From NCBI GenBank assembly GCA_022749755.1, contig CM040446.1:730323-794322 (forward strand): a stretch of DNA of 64,000 nt, in the 5' to 3' direction. Source of the DNA: Azadirachta indica. Its lineage: Eukaryota; Streptophyta; Magnoliopsida; Sapindales; Meliaceae. Under the pieces are notes generated by a model. That model made no database searches. It saw nothing but the letters and a program-made list of their open reading frames with translations, and was not told the origin of the DNA. Shown one piece after another: positions 51,344 to 61,115 of the stretch (the first letter of the stretch is position 1; every line of letters begins with the position of its first letter). A program made the position numbers and the translations under genes.

Positions 51344-52286
51344 GGCAAATGACATATAAACCTTCATTTTATTGTCTGAATGACATCTACATTTTTAATT
51401 TGAAAATAATTGTTAAATACACCTTTTTTGTTAAATTTTCTATTAAAATTAATCGTTGACTACATATGAACTATTTAATGACAAAAAACGTCCTATGACT
51501 TTTATTTGACTAATATAAAGACATAAATATTTTTTTTTTTTAGTTAATTTTTAGTTAATTTTGTTAGTTAAATAAATTAGTTATATGAAAATAATTTAAT
51601 TTCAATTAAAAAATAAAAGTTTTATTTTTTTTTTGTTTTTGGTTTTAAAGTATTTATCTTTTTTATTTTTTTTTATTTTTTACTTTAATCAATAATTGAA
51701 GTTCTGTAAGTGACAAGAAAAATAGTCAAAAAACATAAAAATAATTAAAAACAATGATATTTTTATGTCTAAAATTTTCAACTTATATTTAATTTTTTTA
51801 ACAAATACCATTATTTTTAATTATTTTTATTTTATTTGACTTTTTTTTTATTCTTAGTGAATTTATGATTTTTATTTGTTAAAATATTATTGCTGTTTTA
51901 ATTATAGATTATGGTAAAAATTTAAAGAAATTTGAATAAAAATTTAGAAACTTTAAATTCAAAAATCAAAAAGGAAAATTGAAAATTTAAAAATAAAAAG
52001 TAAAAAGAAGAAAAATAAATTAAACTTTTATTTTTTTAAGTGAAATTAAATTATCTTCATGTAATTAATTTATTTATATAAAAAAAATTTTAAAAAAAGA
52101 GTATTTATGTTATTATATTTGTCAAATAAAAGTTAAAGGGGTACTTTTGTTATTGAACCAGTCAACATTGAGTCAATAGTTAATTTTAATGAAAAATTAA
52201 TGAAAAGAATGTATTTAACAATTATTTGCAAAGCGGGTGTGTAGATATCATTCAAGTAATAAATTAGGGTCTATATGTCATTTGCC
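51344..52286. mobile_element. Long-TIR DNA transposon, non-autonomous
   Basis: 943 bp. The left end, GGCAAATGACATATAAACC, and the reverse complement of the right end, GGCAAATGACATATAGACCC, continue as inverted repeats for about 190 bp (shared words include AATAATTGTTAAATACA and CTTTTATTTGAC). Flanks are TA-rich (TATATAT / TAATATATA), so target-duplication length cannot be fixed; Mutator-like is one possibility. No transposase inside. Confidence 0.75.
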
Positions 52287-52370
52287 TAATATATATATAT
52301 AATTTGCAGATTTTATGATTACAAAGTACACTTAAAATTTCTTTTCTGTAAAATTGAAATTTGATACATG

Positions 52371-52516
52371 TATGCATTCATTGTTCAAGGTCTATCATTA
52401 CAGCATTGGGCAAATTAGCAATAGATTAAAAATGAAAGTAAGGTCACTGTTTAAAAACCAGATCAATGTCATGAACAGTATCCTTTAGTTATTATTTATT
52501 GGCTTTATGTATATAT
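52371..52516. repeat. Direct repeat, right copy
   Basis: Partner of 51,198-51,343. The spacing shows that a short segment was duplicated around the site that holds the TIR element. Confidence 0.75.
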
Positions 52517-52734
52517 ATATTTTTTATTTGATTGATTCCTGATTCAAACGCTCACATCTTTATATTTATTAAAATTATATAAGCAAATTTTTTAATTTTT
52601 AGAAATTTATTGATAAAAAGTTTTTGAGTGAATTAATATTAAAAGAAAAACTCAATATGACATGGTATAGTAAACGAAGATGAGATTGAAAATTATTTTT
52701 TTAGATTTTTAAATAAAAATCAATTTAATTAAAA

Positions 52735-53110
52735 TTATTTTCTAAAAGAGAAGAATGTTTAAAAACGATTTTTTATTATTCAAATCAAAGTCCACTTTAT
52801 TATAGGTTTTCTACATATGTATTTTCGAAGATGCTTTTAAAAATCATTTTCTTTTTTAAAATCAAAGTCAATTTATTAAAACCGTTTTCTAAACATATAT
52901 TTTTTAAAAGATGATTTACAAAAATCACTTTCATTTTTTAAAAATCAAGTCGCTTTTATTAAAATTATTCTTTAAACATATATTTTAAAAGATGGTTTAT
53001 AAAAACCGTTTTTATTTTTTAAAATAAAAGTTGGTTTTATTAAAACTGTTATCTAAACATATTTTTTAGAAGACGGTTTATAAAAAATATTTTTATTTTT
53101 AGAATTAAAA
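52735..53110. repeat. Minisatellite, about 80 bp x 5
   Basis: Units built on AAAAGATGGTTTATAAAAAC plus TCTAAACATATATTTT. Anchor ATG/ACG positions are 52,755, 52,831, 52,911, 52,992 and 53,073, giving periods of 76, 80, 81 and 81. The last two units are most alike. Confidence 0.8.
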
Positions 53111-54484
53111 ACAGTTTTTAATTAAATTGTCTTAAAAAATGAAAACTTTCTTCTATTTAGTACACTTTTTTAATTGTTTTAGACAGTTTTCACAAAGTAT
53201 GTTTAACATTCCTTTATTATATTAATTGTCTTCTTTAAATATAATATAGAAGTAAGCACTGAAAATGGAGTTAGGTTTCAATTTTATATAGGTTAAGAAA
53301 AACTCTTTCTAATACTGGGAACATTAGATGAATTTGAATGCTTTCAAAACAATAAAAATAATAAAGATTAGGCCTTAGGAGTTATTTAAACATATATTAA
53401 TTCAAATCATTAATTCTCATAACCTAAAAGATTAGAAAACTGAATTGCCAAATTAAATATTTAAAGATATTTTGAGCCTTTAGATGGGTGAGAAACATAC
53501 TTTGTGAAACATCAAATTTGGACTCTTCATTGTTACTAAATTTGAAGATGATCTAAGAGTGTTAAACATATCTCATACAATCTAAACTACGATCCAAAGA
53601 ATATTTAAATATTCAAATGTAAATTTGCAGACCTATTCATGCATTAGATTGGGAAACTAGTTACCAACAAAGTTTTAAAATATGTACTTTCATGATCTCA
53701 AACTCGTAATAATGTTGATTATTCTATTATATGTTATTCCTTTCATGCCTTAAATATTTAATTGTTTGCTTAAAATAATATTTTCGAATTAAATATATTA
53801 ATTTAGTACTCGTCTTAGGATATCTTTATTGTTAAATTTTATTCAAATTTAAAAACAAAATTGAAAAAAGTGTTCATTAATACTAATTTTGAATAAAATT
53901 CACTCCCTTTTATAACTAATATTTGGCGTTTAGTGTTTTTATTTTAAAAAAATTACAACTTCAAAACTACATACATCAATTTTAAACCAATGTGCAGAGA
54001 GATATTTCATAACCCATTCCTCTTTAAATTTAATAGATATTAAAGGAATAGTGAAGTCGTTAAAAATTAATGTACATTATTAAATGAACTTCAGGTTGTT
54101 TCCCAAAAGCCTCTTTTAAAATCTTATTGTATATATTCTTATACTGAAGAAACAAAAATTAAGTTTGCAGTTGCATGCTGCCCAAAAGAGTCAACATTTA
54201 CTTATTAATTCATCTTTAAAGACTAGTCCAGCCTTTCATAAGTCTATTCATGAATATTTATCAACTTATTGCAAGAGATGCCATTTTAACGATTTAATAG
54301 AAGAGATTTTAAAACAAAATAATGTTATTAGAACTGCTACGGCCTTAATTTATTATAATAAATATTTCAAGACAAGTAACTCCATCTGACGTTCTATAAA
54401 TTCCAAACAAATTTCATCTTCAGAATCACAAATTAAACACATCCCTCCAGTTCATACAATACTTAACAGCAAAATAGTTTTCTG
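53111..54484. other. Intergenic, no recognised gene
   Basis: AT-rich. A frame at 54,165-54,389 has no family I recognise and no upstream ATG context of note. The strip before 54,485 would be the promoter of the ECA1-like gene. Confidence 0.45.
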
Positions 54485-54939
54485 ATGGCGAAAATATCAT
54501 CATCAAATACAGGTTCTATGATGTTGGTTGTGGCTTGTATAGCAATATTGGAAAGATTGGTCCCGTCTGTTGCAGCGCCATTAATCAAGTCAATGACAGT
54601 TGCTGGCCTAAGATGTTCCCATTAAATCCATTTTTCCCTCCACTGCTGAAGAATTTCTGTGCTGCACCCTCACCTCGAGCAGCACTGTTAAATGAGACTG
54701 AGATTACAGAATGCTGGAAACCTATTACAAACACAGAAGGGTGTGCTTTAGAGATTTATAAATCACTCACCAGTGGCCAAATTTTCAGTGGTATTGGCCC
54801 TGCTTGCTGCAAGGTTGTGACTGAAATCAATGACAAGTGTTGGCCCAAGATGTTCCCATTTAATCCGTTCTTCCCTCCATTGTTGAAAACCACCTGTGCT
54901 AAGGTTGTCGAAGATACACCGGCACCCAAGGCAGTTTGA
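54485..54939 (+). pseudogene. ECA1/prolamin-like small secreted protein gene with two domain units, frame-disrupted
   Basis: An ATG at 54,485 opens MAKISSSNTGSMMLVVACIA, a good signal-peptide core, but this frame stops near 54,627. The mature-type sequence lies in another frame from about 54,541 to the stop at 54,939. It has a partial first unit (GPVCCSAINQVNDSCWPKMF ... NFC) and a complete second unit with six cysteines (ECW, GC, ACC, KCW, TTC). Both end in the same Phe/Pro-rich phrase, WPKMFPxNPFFPPLLK. The family (PF05617, ECA1 gametogenesis-related) is secreted and active in female gametophyte or embryo. The first unit has lost its N-terminal half, and the loss probably caused the frame change. 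An unrecognised intron or a sequencing error is possible; otherwise this is a young pseudogene. Confidence 0.75.
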
Positions 54940-55619
54940 ACAAGATCCAATTCCATCCAAGGCCTAACTAGAGCACATCAATTCTATCTTTGTTAGTTTT
55001 GTTTTTAGGCGTTATTAATTCTTATAGAATTAGAATGGATTAGTAATTTAGGAGTATGATCTGATTCTTCATAATAAATATGTTCGGTTATGTACAAGAA
55101 CTTCCTTTATCATTAATTTTGTTCACCATTATTTATTATTAATAATTTTAGAAAAAATAATATTTAAAAATACATATATATTTTTTACTATTCTCATACA
55201 TTATATCAAATATATTTTCACCATTTTTAAAAATATTTGAGGTAAAATCTTCTCAATCTTTATGGGAGGTACAGTAAAAGTCAATTAAATTAGTCATAAT
55301 TTATCATAATCAATCAAATATTACAAGAATATATTCCAAAAATTATCTTAGTTTCATTTCCTTTAGTATTTAGTTTTTGATGATATTACAAAATATTACA
55401 ATATATATATACACGCATACGCACACAACGCACTTATATATATATCAGCAGAATCAGTAGTCTCTTAGAATTATATAGTTTTTACATATTTTATTAGTTA
55501 TATATTAAGGATATATGGAGAGTTTAATTTTTCTTTTTTAATACACCCTAAGCCAAAGCTCAGAGCAATGTTATTAGATAATAGAAAGAGAGTATTAAAT
55601 ACAGTGAAGCACAAAAAGG
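54940..55619. other. Intergenic, no gene
   Basis: 3' flank of the ECA1-like gene and AT-rich sequence, with a short purine-pyrimidine tract ATACACGCATACGCACACAACG near 55,410. Confidence 0.45.
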
Positions 55620-56350
55620 CTCGAACAAACCAAGAATGGAAAGATTACGTAATTGTCATTAGATAATAACAAAGCTCCACAGCGAAAGCAACAGAGGAGA
55701 GTCCTACCAATGGAGAGAGGGGCAACTAAGCCCTAAGTTTGCCGTGGAATCTGCAACACTATTGTTTTCTTGTAGGTATGGCTAAAACGAAAATTCAATT
55801 TGCTAAGGAGATGCCTATTATTCAATTAGCGATTTGGAAGTGACCAAGGAGGAGCTAAAGAGTGATCCATCAAGTGTTGAATCACAAGCATTGAATTAGA
55901 CTCAAGAAAGAGATTATGCCAATTTTTGTCCAAAGTCGATTCTATAACCAAAATGACTGCCATTAACTCTACAAAGAAAGCAGTAGAGTGACAAAAAAAA
56001 CTGAAATAGCCTAAGAAATTCCAAGAATGATCCCTGAACACTCTTGCGTAAGCTACAGGACCGAGATTGCCTTTCGCAAGACCATTATAATTGGCCTTAA
56101 TCCATAAGATAGCGGGGGGGATCCAAATCAAAATATGAACATTCGAAGCCTTGCCAAGAGACCCAAAATGAACAAATCTTAGACATACCTTTGCATAGTA
56201 TCTAATATGTGCTACAACCTTAACCCGAATTGAGTTAAGAAAAGGAGAGACATCCTCAAATTGAAGTTTATTCCTGGTTTTCCATAATGAATAAAAAGAT
56301 GGTGAGCCACTAAAAGCCATAAATGAAAAAGTTGAGGGCTGAAATTGCAA
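55620..56350 (-). pseudogene. LINE-type RNase H relic
   Basis: The minus-strand frame 56,350-55,826 contains SLWKTRNKLQFE, WIPPAILWIKANYNG, GPVAYARVFRDHSW, a FFVELMAVILVIEST segment and LFLESNSMLVIQHL. This is the RNase H-like domain (RVT_3/PF13456) found at the 3' end of plant non-LTR retrotransposons. The metal-binding aspartate of the usual KANxDG is glycine-shifted (NYNG) and the usual ESDS is ESNS. After 55,826 the homology continues in other frames (FSHTY, then NSVADSTANLG). A dead 5'-truncated fragment; no reverse transcriptase is present. Confidence 0.8.
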
Positions 56351-56499
56351 CTAGTAACAAAATAGAATAAATATTTTTATTTTACTAATTAAGGTCTTGT
56401 ATGTCTATTTATTTTCTTTTTTTATTTCGTGATTTATTAAATTTCACCCTTATTTTTTTCTCTTCTTTTTTCTTTTTTCTTACGTCAACACAAATCTAA

Positions 56500-58030
56500 T
56501 CTAATGACTATAAAGCTACTTATAGAAATAATAAATTTTATGATGCAAATAAATCCGGTCAATATTAATATGATTCAATGTACAAAAATTATATATGTAA
56601 AATTAATCAACGAAAATAAGAATAAATAGGTCCTCCCAATTTATTGGCAAAGCCTCCTTAGTAAGCTTCTTCTTTCCAAATTAAGAAAAGATAGTGAAAT
56701 AGTCAAAATTATTTCAAAGAGAATCTAGTCAATGTTTTATTTTGTGAATGATTGAATGATCGACTTAATTTATTGCAACTTCCTTCAATGAAAATTCAAT
56801 TTAGAGTAATTACTTTACCTTTATCTTCTTCAACATGAAATGTTTGCTTCACCCTTTTCTTTAAACCTTTACATAGCTTGTTATTTACTTTTATTTGTGT
56901 GACTTGACTACACAAACTGTAAGATTCATTCATCAATGATTAATTTAATTATATACTTTACCCGTTGTTCTAAAATTTCGCATAGCTTTTTCTTTAATTT
57001 ATTCGTAAGACTTGACTACAAAAGTTGTAATTAAGCACTATTACGTATTTCAATTTAGATGTCTAGAGGCAATCTTATCTACTAGAATTTAAGGAAAGAA
57101 TCTAGTGAAAAAGAAGAATGCCATATGCTAGGTGATCTTTAATGTAAGTCTCTTTTTGAAAAATATTAAAATATGATGTTAATTTGTCTGTTTTTTTTTT
57201 AAGCTAAATGCTTATTATAATATAAGTTATATAAAGATATTTTAAAAGAAATTGACATAAACTCCTAAAATTTGAGATACTCTAATTTTTGTGAAATTTG
57301 ATTGATAAATATTAGAGTTTCTTTAAATGGATAAATACGTACTTTGTTGTCCTAATAAAAGTAAAACTTTCTTAGTTGTTTTGATATGATATTAACATTT
57401 TTGTCCCAAAACTTTAGTCGAATAAAAATTCAAGATATAATTATCCTAATTTTAACAATTTAATCTTTGCTATTCATATATCACTAGTAGGGATGGCAAT
57501 GGGTTAGGGACATCCATCTTCATTCCTATCCCCATTTGGGCGAAGATTTCCCAATCTTAGGCTGCCTTATTTTTTTTAAATGAAATAATAATTTTATTAG
57601 TATAAAAGAGTTAAAGAGATTACAAGAGCAGCCCTTAGGCAAGGAAATTACAAAAAGATATTTGAATTTTAAGCTTATTATTTGAGTATACTTTAAATCA
57701 ATAATTTTATAATAATTTAATGGTATTTGATTCAATGCCAGTTTTATAAAAATATCAAATTTATTGATCTTAATATATATTTAAAGTATTTAACAAAAAA
57801 ATTTCTTACAATTCTCAATTTTTCATTAACATCAAGTATCTAAAATTCCGAATTCTTATCAAATCCTATGATATAAATGAATTGTTCATATCTATCCAAT
57901 AATAATAATTATAGAAATTAAAATTTTCGTACATACCTACAATTACCAATTCGCTTGTGTTAAATAAATATCCCTAACATTTTAAAAAATTTTACTTTGG
58001 TTCCTATTATTTTAGCTAATATCACTATAT
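56500..58030 (+). repeat. Flank-repeat unit, paralogue of 11,700-12,780
   Basis: The same order of words as the right arm near gene copy 1: a GGTCCTCCC(A/T)AT phrase, AAGCTTCTT, AAAAGATAGTGAAATAGTC, and on to a shared block ending TTTACTTTGGTTCC. It contains one extra stretch with ACTAGTAGGGATGGCAATGG. No gene. Confidence 0.7.
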
Positions 58031-58912
58031 GGCATGACCAAACATCCATTAAATTGTTACTGTTAATTTATACGAAAAAGAAACTTGAGTAAAGTGAAAA
58101 ATATGCTTTTACCCTTCAATAGAATCTTTAATATAAAATAACTTGTATAAAAACGTATCAATTGTCTTTATAATGCATGGTATAATGGTCGTAATAAATT
58201 AATTTCCAAACAAAATTAAGGGTGTAATAGTCATAGTAAAAATATATAAAATTAACTATTGTTTTCATTGAATAAATATGACAGTTTTCATTTTGAGATT
58301 TTTATTAAAAATTAAGCCTAAATAAGTTATTTTATACAAAAAGATTTATTGGCTAATAAAAGTATATTTTTTAACTCTTATACTTACACAAATTGACGAC
58401 AACAATTTAACGAATGTTTTAGTCATAAATTCTCAAGTCCAATATCATAGGTCCTTAAACATATACCCGCTAGAACCAGTTCTAAACAACCATACGATCA
58501 ATCAAGAAATTCATAATCCAAAAATCTAACTCCTAGTAGGACAAAGCTATGAAAGAGCCATATGAAAGGTAAAGGCTAAAGCATAACGGATATGTTCTCC
58601 CAACAAACTATTAAAAGATCAAAATATTAGGTGAGCAGAACTCCAGTATCAAAAAAGAAATATTGAATTAAAAGATCAAAATTATATTGCCTAAAATATT
58701 TTGAATCAAAGTGAAATTTTTTTGGAACATTAATTGAAGCCATTTTTATCTAATACATTGAATATGTTGATTAAAGTGAGGTTTAATTACTATATCTCTT
58801 TAATAAAGTTATAATTACTTTGCTTAGAAGAACCAAAAAAAAAAAAAAGAGTTATTATTATTTATTATTAAGGCCAAATTATGGGTGTCCCATAATGTTG
58901 TTTGGCCTAGAT
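58031..58912. other. Spacer between flank repeat and synthase copy 2, no gene
   Basis: AT-rich. It ends in a short inverted pair, AGGCCAAATTATGGG and CCCATAATGTTGTTTGGCCT (58,871-58,907), that can form a hairpin. Whether the same sequence lies beyond copy 1 is hidden by the assembly gap. Confidence 0.5.
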
Positions 58913-58994
58913 TTTATTCGGAATACATCAAACTTTGAGACAAACAGTGGGGTTGATCAAAGAGAACATTGATACAACACACAGAAAAGTAATT

Positions 58995-60993
58995 TCAAAA
59001 AGCAGTATAGACAAAAGCACAAAGCTCATCGTCGTCGTCATCATCTTCATCATCGTCCTTAACTTCATCATTGTCCTTATCTTCGTCATCTTCCTCAACT
59101 GAAACTGGTACCGTCTCTTCAACCTCTTTCACCAGCTTTTTATACAGTGGAGTTGATAAATATCGCTCCCCATAGCTTGAATGAATGGTCTGATCATCAC
59201 AATCATTCAAACCCAATATAAGTAATTAATTAAATTACAATATGAATTGCTTTAAATTATAAAGGAAATAATTAATGTAATTACCACAATAAGTTTGCCT
59301 TTGTTCTCTGGCATTCGGGCAAGTTTTAGGGCTGCAACTGTGTTGGCACCTGATACGATTCCAACCTAGACGAACAAGAAGATCAGATATGCAGGCGAAT
59401 GTCAGAAAATTAACATAAACAATTATCATTAAATTACCATGAGTCCCTCCACATGTGCCAATCGCCTGGCCATAATTAGTGCTTCGTCAGTGGTAACCTG
59501 GGAAATAATTAATTTGTATGTAGGATTTCAGCTCATCAACTGAAACTTAGAGAAACAATTAATTATGAGAAAATTAATCTCTAAGTTCAGCAATTAATAC
59601 TAATTTAGGTACCTCAATAACTTTTTCCATCAAACCCTCGGGCACTAATTTTGATTTCATTCCAGCCCCAATGCCAATAATGCCATGACGACCTATAATT
59701 TAAGTTATTTGAAATTATATACGTCATCAGTTTCTCCAGCAGAATTAATATATACATTTATATACGACGACTCAAAATAATCAAATACAATATTGGTCAC
59801 CTGGTTTGCCCCCATTATATACGTTACTTTCAGCCGGTTCCACTCCATATATTTACAATATTAAACAGTAAAAAAATTATAAAAAAGAAGAATTCTAAGA
59901 AAATTTATAATTATGTTAAGAATGATCGGTTAATTAAGTAATTAATTACTTTGATCTTCGGATTTCTCTGTTTAAGGCATTGGGCAACACCGGCTAGAGT
60001 TCCTCCTGTACCAATTCCCATCACAAAAATGTCTACTTTTCCTTGAGTAGCATCCCATATTTCAGGACCCGTAGTCATCATATGTGCCTAATTAATAACA
60101 ATTTCAGAAGATTAAGATAATTAATCTAACAATAATTAATTAAACTCTTGAATGTATTAAATTAATAATTTGTTGGGTAAGATACCTCAGCATTGGCAGG
60201 ATTTTCAAAAGGCTTGAGCATGTAAGAATTTGGTGTTGACTTATAGAGCTTTTCAGCCACCTTAATAGCTCCATTCACTCCTTTCTCGGGATCAGTAAGC
60301 ACTACGTCAGCTCCAAATGCTTTCATAGCAACTCCTCTTTCAGTGCCTGTACTTTTAGGCATTGTTGCAATTACCTTGTAACCTTTCAGGGCTCCCATAA
60401 ACGCCAGGCTTATTCCAAAGTTTCCTGACGTTGGCTCTATTATTGTTGTCTAATAATGCAATTCAACATAAGTTAGCTAGCTAATAATTATCAATTACTT
60501 CTGCGTACTGAAAGTCAGCAAATTACCTCTCCAGGAGTAATTTCGCCTCTTATTTCTGCATCTTTGATCATGAACAACGCTGCCCTGGTTGGTAGAAAAT
60601 ATAATATAAGGAGATAAAATTGATTTCTTTAGTGTGTGATGTGATCGATGTTAATTAACAATACCAAAAGAGTGAAAAATTAAGAGTGAAAGAGAGACCT
60701 GTCTTTGTTGCTTTTAGTAGGCAGGAACATCTCTTGCTTCGCAACAACAGTAGCTACACATCCTCGAGTGACTTTGTTAAGTTTTACAAGGGGAGTTGCT
60801 GTAATGAGCTGACCGTCGAGAAAACAGAAAACATTATTATCTTATCAATTTAAAATAGAAGCATAATATTAATATGCATGAATGCATGACGAAAGAATTG
60901 AATTATAGATGAGGGATCAGTAATTACCTTAGAAGCATCTTTCTTGACCTTGTACTTATAGAAAGGCACTGGTTTTTGTTGCTCGGTCGCCAT
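58995..60993 (-). pseudogene. Beta-substituted alanine synthase-like, copy 2, splice-site mutant
   Basis: The same ten-exon structure as copy 1, all exons equal in length: 60993-60928, 60808-60699, 60584-60527, 60449-60186, 60087-59950, 59852-59801, 59692-59613, 59497-59438, 59365-59285, 59189-58995. Every reading frame is open, but the acceptor before exon 6 (59,854-59,853) is AA where copy 1 has AG. The nearest upstream AG adds an in-frame stop; the nearest downstream AG, ten bases into the exon, shifts the frame. Differences from copy 1 include TKSNKDR for TASNKDR, EIRG for ERRG, GVNGA for GVSGA, NAE for NTE, AHMM for AHVM, EPAES for EPTES, and GRH for GPH in the normally invariant GGKPGPH. 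The PLP lysine, GTGGT loop and acidic tail are kept. Probably a recent pseudogene; rescue by a cryptic site is possible. Confidence 0.8.
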
Positions 60994-61108
60994 TAATGGA
61001 GGATTGGATTGGTGTTGGGATATATTCAAACACCACTGATTCTTTCAGTTTTAGTTTCGGGGGATACAATGAATACACTTACAAAGAGTTAACAAGCAAG
61101 CACTCTCC

Positions 61109-61115
61109 TTTTATA
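61109..61115 (-). promoter_or_regulatory. TATA box of synthase copy 2
   Basis: Minus-strand TATAAAA, 116 bases before the ATG at 60,993, same context as copy 1. Confidence 0.75.

Noticed and set aside
54165..54389. 74-residue frame upstream of the ECA1-like gene
   Set aside because: No family recognised, preceded by AT-rich sequence and no supporting context; possibly a fragment of something older.
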